Shown piece by piece: positions 1-13,329 of a stretch of DNA of 64,000 nucleotides. Where the stretch lies: assembly GCA_963969495.1 (NCBI GenBank), contig OZ018319.1, positions 206,383,405 through 206,447,404 of the forward strand, read 5' to 3'. Numbering within the stretch: the stretch's first letter is position 1; every line of letters starts with the position of its first letter. The notes under the pieces were generated by a model. It searched no databases, had not been told where the DNA came from, and saw only the letters and a list, made by a program, of their open reading frames with translations. The stretch comes from Ceratothoa steindachneri. Its lineage: Eukaryota > Arthropoda > Malacostraca > Isopoda > Cymothoidae. The position numbers were made by a program, and so were the translations under genes.

Positions 1-1456
1 GACACTTCAGTCAGTTATGTCGCTGTGTGCGAAAAAGAGAAAGACATTGAGGCGCTTACTAAATAAGAAGGGGTAAGGCATCTAATGGAGATAAACCTCC
101 AACCTACCACGCCTCCCCAAATACAGGCGCACAGGAGCGTCGTGTGCAGAAGGCTGGACCCATGGGTTGGCCAGCACACAAAGGACGAAATAAAGGAGAA
201 AGTAGAGAAGAACCAGAAGTGGGCAAAAGTGGCCGAGGTCATAAAGTTCCGTAACAAAAGGGACAACTGGGAATACTCCCACATCTTCAAGGTTGTCTTC
301 ACAGACACGGAAATGGCGTCGAAGGCAAAAGAGAGAGGTTTACTTCTCTTCAACGCCAAAATCAGTGGGGAGCAGATCGAACGCGAGGAGTACATCCCCG
401 TGCAGATCTGCTTTAGATGCTATCGCCTGGAGCATCACACGACCGAAGAGTGCAAAGAGCAGGAGGTAACCTATTCTGGGTGCAGCCGAAAAGGACACGG
501 CTGGCGCGAATGTCAGGCCAAGGAGGAAAAGTGTCCAAACTGTGGCCAAAGGCATGGGTTAATGGCGATGTCATGCCCGAAGAAGAAAGACATTATCAGG
601 AAAAAGACTGAAGCAAAGAGGGCGGAAGGTACGAGGAGGGCAAACACCTCATATGCCCAAGCGGCAAAAACCACCCCCTCAGCAAGCGCCTCGAACAGCC
701 AGGCCCCAAGAACTTACATCAAGGTGGATAAGAACGACAAAGACGCCACGAAAATACTTACGTGTATCCTCTATGCGCACGTAAGAAATCTGACCAGCCC
801 AGGCTGCTTCGCCAGAGAGGTCAAGAATATGTTGAAAAAAAATGGTCTCGCTGAAATGTGGTTCTGGAGAACCTCCCTTCAGGGGATGTCCTACAAGTAC
901 AGATCGGGACACAAAGAGAGGCGCCCGTGACCCACTTCCCACGGGAGACCGAGGAGAGAGAGGGTAGCACCAAAGAAATGGAGAAGAAGCTCACCCCACA
1001 GAGATCCTCTAACAAGGACCCAAGACTAGCTGCGATGAAGAAGAGGAAAGAGAGTGCTAAGAGAGCAGCCAGACGTCTCAACAGGCAGAAGGTAATCTCC
1101 TATGCTCGGCCTCGTCATCCGAGAACGAACGGGAGATCTCTCAACCCATTAATAAGAGGAGCAGAAGTAGGAATCTAAAGAAAGTAAGGGAATTTGATGG
1201 AGAAGAACTCAACATCAAATTCTTCAGAACGGAAGAAACTTCCTTTCCTAAAAGCCCCAAGGTGGGGGAAATCATTGAAGGAGTAAAGACGGGACTACTG
1301 AAATGGTCCTATGATTCCCCAGACCGTGAAGCGCTGGTAGTAGCGGCGCTCATGGAGGCCAGGATTAAAATATACAGGGACTCCTGCCTCGCCGTAAGCG
1401 AAGCAGAGTTCAAGAGAATTCGGAACGGGAGAAACACACACAGCGAAAACCACTAA
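1..1456 (+). pseudogene. LINE copy A ORF1 (gag-like nucleic-acid-binding protein), frameshifted
   Basis: In this family ORF1 proteins coat the element RNA. The frame entering at base 1 meets a stop at 64, then runs as an 281-residue stretch from 85 to 930. It continues in other frames to about 1456, where it ends in NTHSENH and a stop. Zinc knuckles lie at about 411-570. The first is CFRCYRLEHHTTEEC. In the second the first Cys has become Tyr (YSGCSRKGHGWREC). The third is CPNCGQRHGLMAMSC. A basic stretch follows the knuckles. At least two frame changes near 860-930 and 1180-1260 break the protein. The lysine- and glutamate-rich composition matches copies B and C. Confidence 0.8.
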
Positions 1457-1497
1457 TCGGGACAAACCAACACACACATACACAACAGAACATAAAC

Positions 1498-4271
1498 ATG
1501 GAGAACACCAACAACACACTAAATATTTTAACAATTAACGTCAACGGATGGGTAGGGAAACACATTCCTTACGGAAACATTTTTCGTAAAGTGGATCCCA
1601 ACCTAATCCTCATCACAGAACACGGCGTCAACACAAACATGAACAACATAAAAATACCCAATTACACAATCATTAGCAAAAACCATACACAAGAACGGTT
1701 CTCTGCCGTGTCATCGCGATCTGAAACAACCTAACATACAAAACACTTCCAGGTCTAGATGAATCATTTGTGGCAGTAGCAATACCTACCCTAGTTGGAG
1801 ACCTGACCGTAGAGGCGGCTTATCAACAACCGCGAGGAGATTACCTGCCGATCCCTAACTTTTACAACCTCTTCAGGCAGGGGAATTTGACATTGCTTGG
1901 CCGTGTTCTTAATGCCAGATGCCGTGCATCAGGCTACGGAAGCACCGATCAAAGGGGAAGAAACCTGGAGATGCTACTTGTAAGAGACAGACTCCAGAGG
2001 GCCGGGCCAGATTTCCCGACCTTCATAACACAACGTTCGGCAACAAAGCCGGACATTGTGTTGACATCCAAAAACTTCCCCTTCAACATTGTCAATGAGC
2101 CCGGACCAGTGGTTCCGAGCGATCACATCCCGATTCTCACTACCATCTTGCTAGCGCCAATACTCAAGCCTGTTACACTTAGGAAAAGTTACTCGAAAGC
2201 TGACTGGAAGCTATATAGAGAGATACTCAGTACATATCAATCAACCAACTGATCTGGGAGACGCTAATCTCAAAGAAATTGATGAGTAGATCAACAAGAT
2301 CACCGATCTCCTCATTCAAGCCGACGAGAGATGTGTTCTCAGAATCTCCTATAAAATGCTCCCACAACCTGAGTGGACGGACGAGATGAGAAAAATCGCC
2401 CGAGAACATAGAGCAACCAATGATGAGATCGGAAGGACAGGTACCAATAGGGAAAGGACGGCCAGAATGAGGCATCTAGGCATGGAAATGAAAGACATCA
2501 TAATAGAAAAACAAAGAACGATATGGAATGACATCATTGGGAGACTAAACAGGGAGAGTGATCCCGTAAAATTCTGGAATAACATCCGGAGAATTAGGGG
2601 ATTACCTATCAGGCCCAGAACCCAAATTAAGAAAGGAGACAACATCATAGAGGACCCAGAGTCCCTCGAAAGAAGATTTAGATCGTACTGGCAAACGATT
2701 TTCGCTATATCACCGGAGGAGAACGACGACTTCGAACAGGACTTCGAAGACCAACTGCTCGACGACCTCGGCACAATGATACATAGAACCCACCCCCATC
2801 CGCAAGTATCACAGGAAAGAGTGACGGCTGACCAAGGATGCCCGATAATTGTAGATGAGACCTTGAACACCATAAGGTCCTTCAAGCAGAGGGCTCCAGG
2901 CTGGTCTGAGATTACGAAAAATAACCTCGTAAATGCCCCCAAGGCAAATTATTCAGGGATTGGCAAACACGATGAATGCCGCCCTGAATACAGGCTACTT
3001 CCCGGATGGAAACAAGATGGCCAAAATCATCTTTATCCCAAAGGGGAACAAGCCCCCAGACCAGGTGGCAAGCTATCGCCTGGTCTCTCTTCTTGAGATG
3101 CAGGGTAAAATCTTTGAAAAGATTTTAGCGAATAGGCTACAAGCTCAACTGAGTGAGTTAGAAGCGCACAACCCACAACAACACGGGTTCCGAAAAAAGG
3201 GGCACAGACACCGCCCTGGCGCTCCTAACTGAGAAAGTAGCATACGCCCAAGCAAACAGGTTCTATGTAGACATTGTTTTTGAGGAACGTGCAAAAGGCC
3301 TTCGATAAAGTCTGGCTGGAAGGACTTCAATACAAGATCCTGAACCTCCAGCTAGACCCAATCCTGGAAAGGATCCTCTGTGACTTCATCATGGACAGAA
3401 GGGCGTGTCTCATGATTGAAGGGCACAGAGGCTCTGAATTCGAATTGAAGTCGGGCGTCCCTCAGGGAAGCTGCCTGAGTCCTCTGCTTTACTTGGTCTT
3501 CACCATCGACCTCCCAACTCTGGTACACAGGGACACGATGTATCTGCAATACTCAGATGACGTCACACGAATTGTCCCGTGCCCGGAAAAAGGAAAGCAA
3601 GGGCGCAGGTGGCCCGCACTATAGCGAAAATCAACAACATCAGCCGATTCGAGCGACGATAGAAAATCAGGACCAACAGGGACAAGTTCAAAATTGTCCC
3701 GTTGAACCGCAAGTTGACATGGCCCATCATCATAGATGGGAGGAGGTACGGCTACTCCGCCGAAGGCACCGTCCTGGGCCTTAAAATCTCCGACCATGGA
3801 TACTCGAGACACCACACGGAGAGGCGAAACCTGGCGAAGAGAGAAATCTCCAAGCTCTACAGGTTTAGAGATCTTAGCTCGGCTAACATCAGGAAATTAT
3901 ATATGATGTATGTCCGGGCTATGCTGATCTACCCCGCAGTGGTGTCCCAAGCGGCTAATAAAACCTCGATGAAAAGGCTCCAACGTATCCAGAACACCGC
4001 CTCTCTGCTTATCAACAAAGTAAGAAGGCGTGACCGAATCAGGCAAAGCGTCCTGCATCGGAGGAAATGCTTGGAGCCCATCAATGTCGTCACCCAGAAA
4101 CTGGGCAAGAAGATCTGGTCCACTCTAACGGATGATATCATTCCAGAACGGCAGGGAGCAGGCGGCAGGTTCAATATAACCGCGTGGCTACGGGCGAAAG
4201 CCTCACGCAGAAGCCAGTTCCCGAGCACAAAACTCTGTTCACGAAATAATATCACTCCAATATACACATAA
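1498..4271 (+). pseudogene. LINE copy A ORF2 (APE endonuclease and reverse transcriptase), multiply broken
   Basis: ORF2 makes the nicking endonuclease and the reverse transcriptase used for target-primed integration. The start at 1498 reads MENTNNTLNILTINVNGW, the usual endonuclease opening, 41 bases after ORF1 ends. The endonuclease continues in another frame at 1770-2252 with the conserved PSDHIPI. The RT linker and fingers lie at 2356-3232 (GKIFEKILANRL, then QQHGFRKKG). The palm follows at 3274-3624 with AFDKVW, GVPQGS and a YSDD box in place of the usual YADD or FADD. The C-terminal part is at 3702-4271. At least five frame changes and stops interrupt it, so it is inactive. Confidence 0.85.
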
Positions 4272-4545
4272 AAAGCATCACAACACATCACATCTAGTCC
4301 CATACATTTACTCACGAAAAATGAGACTACAGACAACACTAAAATAGCATTGTCGGCAAGAAAAGCTATAAAAGGCTTGAATGCTACAAACAACACTACT
4401 ACACTAAAAGTCAAAAGACAGAGAAGAAGAAACAAAATACAATAAGAAGAACATTACAAACACATGTAGATACAAATAGACATTAAAAAACACAAAATAA
4501 CAACACAAATAAAGGAAAAATGAAATAGAATAAAAATAAAGTAAT

Positions 4546-4562
4546 GCCCTCCCTACTAGGGC
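4546..4562 (+). other. 3'-terminal hairpin of LINE copy A
   Basis: The sequence GCCCT, seven bases, AGGGC forms a perfect 5-bp stem just downstream of the A-rich 3' UTR. A different but similarly placed hairpin lies at the 3' end of copy C (33986-33999). In some LINE groups a 3' stem-loop is recognised by the RT. Whether this one acts that way is inference. Confidence 0.4.
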
Positions 4563-5019
4563 AAAATCCACCCCCACTTATCTTTAATTTTTTCACCCAC
4601 TATATCTTTCACTATACCATCTCTCTGCAAAAAACTGAGAACATCATCATCATGTTATTCCAAAAATTAACGTAAGAATGACTATTAAATGTATATCATT
4701 CCTGATTGGTTGAATTGTTGTAGTGTTATGTGTAGATGAAGTAACTATCAATATAGGTGTATTTTTGTGTAAAAGAAGCCAGATAGCGAAAAAATTTCTC
4801 TTACTTAACAAGAACCTTACGCAATCGATACCTTCAACTTTGATAGGTGAAATTCATCGTTTTTGCATCGTTGCTAATTCAAGAAAGAAGATACAAAAGA
4901 GACCTTTAACTGTCAGACGAGACGATCACTGGACTCTTCACAAAGACGCACTCTCACTTTCCTATCCACCCTCTTTAGGGCAAGTCAGGTAGGGAAGCTT
5001 GAAGTCTCCTTAGATACCT

Positions 5020-5289
5020 ACTTGTGCCGGAGCCATATCTGAACCAGGCGGCTAACTCGGCGCAGGCTGAAGCTTAGCCCGAGACGGGTTAGATCCCGTG
5101 TGAGCGGCGGACACAAGTCAGGTGGAGTAAACACTGCTAGGACTAGGGTCTAGGTAGGTAGGTAGGGAATACCGACTCGCCAGCTGAATAAGCCGATCAG
5201 TATAAACGGATAGAACAGCAAATATATCTACCTACTTTTTTCATTCTCTTAGCTGATGAAGAAAAAGATATGAACCGGATAGTAAGAAG
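5020..5289 (+). other. GC-rich leader upstream of LINE copy B, with a short GGTA repeat
   Basis: Between two AT-rich stretches lies a GC-rich block that ends in a short (GGTA)n run at about 5150-5168 and leads into the ORF1 fragment at 5290. By position it is the 5' UTR of LINE copy B. The analogous GC-rich leader of copy C at 29.1-29.47 kb also ends in a short simple repeat, (ATTC)n. No Pol III boxes convincing enough to call were seen. Confidence 0.35.
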
Positions 5290-5850
5290 ATGGACACCAC
5301 TAAACGGGTCCCTTTGTGCGTCCAGAAGGGCGCGCAAGAACCCGACAAGACCAATGCATTTCGGATAATCTACGAGGAACTTGGTGTAGTGCTAGTTAGG
5401 CTACTAGAATACACAAACTCCTACATCGCAATCTGCCAAAATAATAGAGATATGGACAAAATCCTTTCGGAAAAAGCCATAGAAGAACTTACAAGGATTG
5501 GATCGGAGGCTAAAGTGCCCTCCCCCCAAATAGTGGCCCAAAAAACCGTATACTGCCGTCAAATTGACCCCTGGATAGGAGACCACAACGCGAACGAGAT
5601 TAAGGAAGAGATAGAGAGAGAACAGCCATGGGGAAAGGTAAAACAAATAATTAAATTCACCAAACAAGCAAACAATACAGAATACTTCTATGTTTTCAAA
5701 GTAATATTCCGTGTAACAAATATGGCTGCGAAGGCGAGAGAATAGGGTATTCGCGCATTTCAAAATCACGCCTGATCAAATCAAAACTGACGACTTCATT
5801 AATATATTAACTTGCTTTAACTGCTTTATCACTTATTATAAAAAAGAACA
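5290..5850 (+). pseudogene. LINE copy B, ORF1 N-terminal fragment
   Basis: An open frame from ATG 5290 to 5745 encodes 151 residues that align with the ORF1 N-terminus of copies A and C. Shared words are RQIDPWIGDHNANEIKEE here and RRLDPWVGQHTKDEIKEK in copy A. After the stop at 5743 the same protein can be followed in another frame to about 5850, where CFNC marks the start of the first zinc knuckle. Homology is then lost. The longer N-terminus shows what is missing from copy A at the window edge. Confidence 0.75.
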
Positions 5851-8330
5851 AATCCTGATCTTCATCGGTTTAAACCAATTAACCCATCCTCCCTTCGGAT
5901 ATATGGATTGCCAAACCCACACAAACCTGGAACCCTCCTCCACACTAAGATATCTAGCATTGACTCACACGTCTACAAACTCTCCAGTGGTGGAAGAGAA
6001 CAGTAGTGAGGGCACACAATCCTCCAGATATGAGTTAGGAGGAAATAGTCTTGGTTCAAGCAGGATATTGGCAAAGAGAAGAATTATAATTCCTCGGCGA
6101 CATTGGAGTAAGCAACTAGAGTTCGTATAGAAGTGGACGCAGGGATATCTTGGCGGCAAAAAAAAGAGGCAAAAGGATTCCCCAAATAATATGACCTCTT
6201 GCCAGAAAAGAATGGAGAGAATTTGGTAGGGGTCACGGCGTGGAGAAACTGGGGCTTCACAGTTCAAGAAAAAGGTCCAAGTAATTTGACCAGTCCCCAT
6301 GTGTATTGTTTCTGTTATTAGAATGGATACATCGGGTGTAGGCTTCACGGTAAGACTAAAGAAGAGTGTTGTAGGAGTGAACAACAAATGAGTAGACGAG
6401 GCAAAATGTTGCTTTCTCCGTAACATGAGGACAGGCAGCACGTAGGCACCTCTTACAGTCTCGTCTTATTTTTTTGCATTCAAAATAGCGCTGGAAAGAT
6501 AAAGGACAGCTGTGTGCAAATAAATGATAGGCAAAAGGAGAAGGCCAAGTGGTATAGACATCGAGAAAGGAAAAGAGGATCAGGTTAAAAGAGCGGAGGA
6601 ACTAGTTGAAGTCAATACTGGGAATGGTGAAACCTAACGACTGAAAGAGGAAAGCAAGGTCCCTGTTCAACAGGTCCTGGCCAATGGATGAGAGCCAATG
6701 ATGACAAGTCTTTAGAGTAGAGTGAATACGAGAGTTATATGAAAATGGGAGAAACAAACAGAACTGGATGACGAAATGGAGATTCGATTATGAAGAGGGT
6801 ATGGAATGGGAAGGTAAAACCGTCCAAGTCAAGTCAATTTCCATCTGTCTGGGTACGGAATAAGACAAATCGAGAAACAAATTCTGTTTTAAAGATATCT
6901 AGAAATATTATAAGAATGTTAAAATCGTAATACCAAGTGTGATTGCGAGACGGTTAGAGAATGCCAGACTAAGAAATTCAACTAAATCATCGAGGAAGCT
7001 GTTGGAAGGGTGAAAGGGTGGGCGATAAATAATTTAACTTTTAAGAGTTGTAGTCAAATGGCGAATATAACTTCGAAAGTGTTGGAGAGTTGATGGAAAT
7101 CAAAGATCTAAGGTTCCCTAATTAATGCAGCTCAATTTTCACGCTCTCAAAACGTTAACGGAAGAATAAAGATGAGAGTCTATAGCTGCAGAAAGAGTAG
7201 TTGCACTATCCATGAAACATGCTCCTGCTAGACCAACGAGGACTAGTTTCTCAGGTATGAGAAGTTAAGAAAATGAGCGTAGAGAGAGGCAGATCTTGAG
7301 ATGAGATGTGTTCGTAATTGAGAGGAGATTGTGATGGAGAAACCTTTGTGTTTTCAGGGTCCTTTAAGTTGAGATACTTCTTATGCTAAAGGATGATGCG
7401 AAGGTTGTTTGGTGATTTATAGAAAGAAAATCGAAGAACTCTAAGCATCACAAGCGATTTGAAGAAGGAAAATGGGGAGGTTGTTGTGATGGTAAAAGAA
7501 ATATTTATTAGAAAGATTACACCAGTTATCACCTTAAAAGACGATAACTCTATTCCCATAAAGCAAACTTACCAGAAAGAAATTCTCAGCTAGGTTAGCT
7601 GGACAGATGGGTGCTGTTATAACATGCGGTCTACTGACATATGAGGTGTAACATATTTGATGTTATAATATGCAATTTATCTTAAATTTGAAGTTCTATT
7701 GAGCATTTGAGAAAAATGGCTGTTAGTTTTTAACTTTAAGGGTTAATTAAAAAAAAGAGGAGCACAAATCGTTAAAACATTATATATACATATATAAACG
7801 AAAATCATTTAATTATCCCCTAAGTTTCAAAACTAACAATTGTTTTCGTAAACTAATAACATTCTCTCTGTGAAATGGTGTTTAGAGCACCTCAAACGAG
7901 TCGGTAGAACGCATATCAGAAAAGCATCTGAAATATATAAATAAACGGTATCTATCATGAGATCAACTTCCTTTGCGTGATTCTGTAGGGATCGGTTTAT
8001 GTAATAGGTAGGCTACTGACACCAAATTGTAGGATTCAATAGGCCCAGCAAGAAACTCCACAAAATGGACGCGCGGTGGCCTCATTAAATCCTAACGCGC
8101 GGGAAATACAAAAAGGGCGAACGCAAGAAAAGGGATAAAAGGTCAAGATACTTAAGTCAACAAGAAGAAACAAATAAATAAACAGTTCACGTCTCGGGCT
8201 AAAATTATCAGAAAACGGAAGTCTACGGAACACCTGAGTAAACACAAACTCCAACCAAAGGAAATTATAACACGGTTCTGTAAAATCGGGTGACAGAATA
8301 GCTAGATTAGCTGGAAGATGTAGGCAAATT
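5851..8330. other. No recognisable gene
   Basis: This stretch is purine-rich on the plus strand from about 6.1 to 7.5 kb, like the LINE copies, but I could not place any domain in it. Short open frames here, such as 5903-6130 and 5965-6441, have no recognisable motif. Part of it may be a very old LINE tail. That is a guess. Confidence 0.3.
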
Positions 8331-8815
8331 GTGATACACAGACGTTCAAAATTCCGCCCTTATGGGTGGAACTAATGAGCTCCGACGACATATTTGCCCT
8401 GGAGTCGAATCTAGGCCACGGGCCCCTGAAAAATGAAACTGTATATATAGGCGAGCAATGAGAGGAATGAGAGTTAAGAATTAAGCATTATAATTGTCAT
8501 TAAGTATTTTCATAGCCGTATTAGCGTTTACGGAACCCCTTTTAACTTCAACAACTCTTGTTACTCCAGATTTGAATACTTCGCGTTGAGTATATATAGA
8601 CTGCTAGTCACCGGCAAAATAACTTCGTGACGTGCCGCTTGCCCCGTTATAGGCCAATATTAGAATAAAATATATATTTTTGCAACGTCCTTCTTTACCT
8701 CGATTACCCTAAACATTCGGTAAGATCAGCGAAAAATAAGAACACTGTGAAGAATTCATCTTTGGAGTCAGCTAATTCATCATTGGAGATCATTAATTTA
8801 ATTCACCTTCACTAT
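8331..8815 (+). repeat. Possible LTR (TATA box and AATAAA in the expected order)
   Basis: The block begins near TGTGATACAC at about 8330. It has a TATA box in TGTATATATAGGCGAG at about 8439-8454, a second TATA-like run at about 8589, and AATAAA at about 8664. It ends just before TTGGTCACCCCCA, which resembles a tRNA-primer site. A protease-like fragment follows at 10.1 kb at a gag-length distance. No second LTR was found, and the boundaries are guesses. Confidence 0.25.
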
Positions 8816-10079
8816 AAATTGGTCACCCCCATAAACTTTACCCCAAAACTGGTGACCGCTTCATTTCAACCCGAGAACTGGTGATTTTACCTCCTCAATT
8901 CTACATTTCAGATTATGAGAATTGTGCAAATTAAATCCATAATTAAATTAGTAAAGCACACATCATATGTAGGTCTAAAATATTTCATAGAGATTCTCCA
9001 CATACTCTACTGTAATAAGTATTGTTTTTGTAAGCCAGTTCGTCTTAAAATTTACTCTTAGATTCGTTATTTTGCGCACACAAACTTTGCTGTAATTTCA
9101 TTATTGAAGTGAAATTCGTTGAAAATTATGGCGAACCAAATGTGATCAGTAATCTCTGTTTGTGCTACATAATTAGTAATTGAAGATTCAGTCACATTAT
9201 TAGTTATAATTTTATCAAAATTTGTGTTGTTCGCAATTCTAGATACAGTGCAAAATAAATTAATATCGATATTATTTAAAAGGATGTAATTTCCTGAATG
9301 AAGCCCGTTTAGTAAAGTCGAATACAGGTGGAATATTTTTCTTTTTCTTAAGGTTACTTTCTATGTTTGGCCTATGTAATTAATGTGGACTTTATTGTTG
9401 TCCTATAAGAGGGGACATAAGCGAACGGGATACACAAAATGATCGAATTCCTTATCTTAAATGATCAGTCCCCATCTTTCATCAGCAAAATTGGAAAAAA
9501 TGAACGCGCAACATCATCTTATCCAGACAAAACCATCCATCCTATTGCGACAACTGCACAGGCAGCAAGACTGACTTTCCACAGGCATCTCAATAAGCCT
9601 TTCTCACTTGCCTGCTACTAGAAACTATACATATATTAGAGACTATCGTGGATGTGCAATTCCTTAACTCGCTGGCGCACGCAGTAACCCATCTGCTGAC
9701 GAGTGAGTCCACACATCCATCCCCTCTTCGCCAATGCATCATCAACTGCATTTCGGGACATCAGCACATTCCCAGAGGTTAAGAGTCCCCAAAATAGTCC
9801 TCGCGTCATACCAATATATAAAAGATTGGAAGTTAAAATGATAGACATTATCCTTGCATCCAAGAAGCTAAGCCACATCTTAAACTCAAGATGAAGGATC
9901 ACGAGCCACCGTTTCCGTTGCCGGGATTCGTTTTCCCTACGGGCTATCCCCAAACAACGAACAATTCTCAAAACAAGCAGCTGATATGGTGGTATAAACG
10001 ATAATTCGGAGACAATGTTCGTAATTGCGTGCCGCCGCACTATTGTCCACCATAAGACCCGATGCCTGCCGTTTGTCTT

Positions 10080-10400
10080 TTGAGATGCCTTTGCTTGGCA
10101 TGGCAACTATCTGTTTCGATGGACATTATGATATATAATCAATCTTTTTAGTAGAAAGTGGATCGACGTCATCAATATTCTTAGCATCTACCCAAGACAA
10201 ACACAACTAGTTCATCACATCTTCTCTCCAGCCAGCATTCCGTTTCTCAACCCTCGGTGCGAGTTTATGAAATATTTATCTCTCGTGGTTGACATCAAGA
10301 ACCGTCTTACTCTTAATTCAGAATCAATACGAGTCTTTGACCAACTCGTTTACGTCTTGGTGACTCACAGAAAATCCTCTAAACCAGGACTCTTTGTCAG
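10080..10400 (+). pseudogene. Possible Ty3/gypsy aspartic protease fragment
   Basis: Conceptual translation in two plus-strand frames gives STFLVESGSTSSIF, which resembles the retropepsin active site (FLVDTGS) with the catalytic Asp changed to Glu. About 40 codons later comes FMKYLSLVVDIKNRLTLNSE, which resembles the end of gypsy protease domains. Stops and a frameshift separate them. The similarity is short, so this is a weak call, supported only by the LTR-like block 1.3 kb upstream. A minus-strand open frame at 9636-10106 overlaps it and shows no domain. Confidence 0.3.
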
Positions 10401-12159
10401 TGTGACACTGTTGCTGATTCATTGACCCTAAGCCTCCGCGCGAACGACTTCTCCTCTTTTGATCTCAGCTCTCAAGTTTACCGTGGCAACTGGTAAGTCC
10501 TGCGGATAGTTTAGCATACTATCAGTAATATTTATCCAATCTACTCCCTTTCTGAAAACGAAAATTGAAATTGGTAAATTTCTGTCAGTAGGAATGACTG
10601 CCCTTTACAATGTACTTTTACTTAATTGATTGTTTCAATAACTATTTTAAACTGCTTCAGAACACCACTATTCCTTACTTGTCCCTGGGAATTGATTAAG
10701 TTTATTGTATCAATGTTTAACACAACGTTTTTCTTCCTAAAGTTATCTTTAATCCGACTGTATCTTGTTGAAGTGCATTGTAACTGGAATTTTGAGATAC
10801 TACCTCAATCATCTGTAGTGATTACTGAAGTAAAATAATAAATTAAAATAGCTTCTATGCTTTTTTGTCGGACTATAAAATACCAAATTCATCTTTCAAA
10901 GGACTTCGCGTCCTCTAAAAGTTTTCGTAAGTCTGTATCTTGGCAAAAATAGAACAAATTTACGTATTGCTCCTTCCTCTGACCTACGGGTAGTGTCGTG
11001 GTTTTCTTTATAGTTTGAGTAATAGAACATCGTTGAATTATTATGGGTAGTTTTGCGTTATTTCGCTTCTGTTTTTTAAGACTTTTAGAAACAATCAACC
11101 ACTGATACGGCATTTATCATTAATACAGAATGAATAAACATCTTCCTCCATGTTCAAAAAATACCTGGACGATAACAGGTGGTGGAAAGAAAGGGACGAT
11201 TGTTCGGTATGGCTTCATGTAAACTCCATTAAAGCGAGAAAGTAACTTAACTTGCCTCCTCCTCTTTTGGAAAGTCGACGAACTTCTTTAATGGTAACTT
11301 GAAACTCTTTTATGTTAAAGATTGAGGAAGAGTTTTGTAGTATCTCCAAACTTTGTTACATAATGCATATTTCAAAGAGCTGGACAACCATTCATGGATA
11401 TTATTGCGGCAGTGAATTTAAAATAGCTGGTGATAAATTGCGTTAAAGCGGAAGAGCTTTTAAAAAGGCACAAACATTATGATATGCTACAAAAACACCC
11501 TAAATATCATAAAAAATATTCGTCGAACGCAATGACTATATAAGTATTGTATGTGAAAGGTTTCAAAATGACTACACATCATTCGTGTGGGTGCCAGGTT
11601 TAGCATGGCCAAGCATTACCTAGCTGACATATGTAGGTGTCGTAGAATTAGGCAGTTATCGCCTAATTCTTGATTCCTTCGTTTGTTAGGGAAAGGACTA
11701 CGACAGCCCAAAATAATAATTGGAATTGAATTTCATTGAGTGCGCGGCGTTTTTGTTATTCGAATCCTTTAAATATGGTTGGCCGAGATTGGTCTTATTT
11801 AATTTGGCTTTGATGGTTGGAGGGACTTAAACAAGAATTGCTAAAATAATCTTTAATTACACAACAAAACATATAATACAAATAATTACACTCTCTAGTT
11901 ATTAATTAATTCAGCAATGGGAAAATTATCAATAATTTCTCATGCTGCAAGGGATTAATACTCCGAGTACTAACCCGATAGGGTTTAGGAAGAAACTATG
12001 AATGGAATCCTAACCTTAGGCGCACAATAATTCACTTTAGTTACCCAAGATGACTCGGGAAGAGACTATTTAACGAGCCTTAGTCGGTGGGCGTCGCAAC
12101 GCCTCGATGAGTAAAGGAAAGGTGTAAATATCTTACTATTTTTTGTGAGTTACCACAAT
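10401..12159. other. No recognisable gene
   Basis: AT-rich sequence with only short open frames (for example 10626-10838 and 10889-11113) that carry no motif I recognise. From about 11.96 kb the base composition shifts to GC-rich. Confidence 0.3.
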
Positions 12160-12240
12160 AGACACACGGGGAAGATTCTCCAAGTAGACAGTCAAAAGGG
12201 GACGATTCTCCTTAGACGCTCAAGGGGGAAAACTCTCGTA
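12160..12240. repeat. Short degenerate tandem repeat, three units of 26-28 bp
   Basis: Three successive units start with AGAC at 12160, 12186 and 12214. Each carries a run of G or A followed by GATTCTCC or a variant of it. They lie inside a GC-rich non-coding block (about 11.96-12.8 kb) of unknown origin. Confidence 0.55.
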
Positions 12241-13329
12241 GGGCTGAGGCTGTGTGCTTCTTCTGGACGGGTCCTTAGATACTGACGTCGTCGTTCCAAA
12301 ATAATATCTTAGCTGCGAGCCGGTATGGTGCCGTGTTCTATCGCTCGAGGATATGCGCCGTCAGTGGATGATTCCACAGACGTCTTAAAAAAGGCCGCCG
12401 AATACCTTCTGTAATTTCAGGGCTTGGCTCACTCGTGAACATCCTAGAGACAGCTCACCACCACGGCCTGGGGTCTTCTCCCAAGAGGGGGGCGGGGGAG
12501 TACGTCTTCGGGATTCTTCCTTGGGCGGATTTTGACGGAATACTTTCACGATTAATTTTGTGACGGGGAATATATAGGCGTTCGCCGGAACTTCTATATT
12601 TGCTAACAGAAGCAATTAAGGACTGCCTTACCGCCTCGGCGTTTATAGCTCGGCGCGGGGTTTTGATGGTCTAAATGAACCGAAGAATTTCTTGGCTAAT
12701 CTCGCCGGAAGTTTGCCAACGGGCATAGAGTATTGTTCTTCCCGATAACTTGATAACTCTCGTTTCACACGACTCCTTCAAACAAAGTCTTGTTCGATCT
12801 CTCTTTCTTCGACAGTAGGGTTAAGAGCCTTGCAGCTCCCCAATGTCTGCAAGATTTGTGACTATATATTTTTCACAGATTTTCACTTTTTCTATCTTCA
12901 CCATTTTCTTCAGAGATATCTTAACAAATTTTCTTCTGAAAATTTCTTCATTGGTTTTAGCTTAGAAAATCACCTATATTAATTTAAGAGACAAACCGAT
13001 GCTCTAAGGATAACTAAAGGAGTTCCAGCAACGAAATACTCGGTCGTGTATGAGTTGGATCACTGGAAGATTTCGGATACCTCTAAAATTTTGGAAATTA
13101 GAGAAATGCTAGGTCCTAAATTTTTATTTGCATATCAATATGAATATAATAAGGAAATAGAAGGGGAATAAATTGTAATATGTTTTATACTCGTATGTCC
13201 AAAATACTTAACAAGAATGAATAAAATACAAAATTTTCCAAAACATATGACATGAGCAACATATAGCAGATAAGCATATGAAGCCTTGTAAAAATTACAG
13301 CAACACTAAACTGATATAGGAAGTTCAGT

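Larger units (their letters stand above)
1..4600 (+). mobile_element. Jockey-like LINE, copy A (5' end cut by window edge)
   Basis: This is a non-LTR retrotransposon with two ORFs in the usual order: a gag-like ORF1 with CCHC knuckles, then ORF2 with an endonuclease and reverse transcriptase. ORF1 is already in frame at base 1, so the 5' end lies outside the window. The 3' part after ORF2 is A-rich and ends near a small hairpin at 4546-4562. Both ORFs carry stops and frameshifts, so this copy is dead. A second long copy lies at 29.1-34.0 kb and an ORF1 fragment at 5.3-5.85 kb. Assignment to the Jockey group rests on ORF1 with three knuckles, an APE-type endonuclease and RT motifs. The exact clade is uncertain. 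Confidence 0.85.

Noticed and set aside
6940..7110. Possible Harbinger-like transposase end (IIEEAVGRVKGWAI)
   Set aside because: Only a short loose similarity, with no supporting motifs upstream.
9636..10106. 156-residue minus-strand open frame
   Set aside because: No recognisable domain. It overlaps plus-strand text that resembles a gypsy protease, so it is probably a shadow frame.
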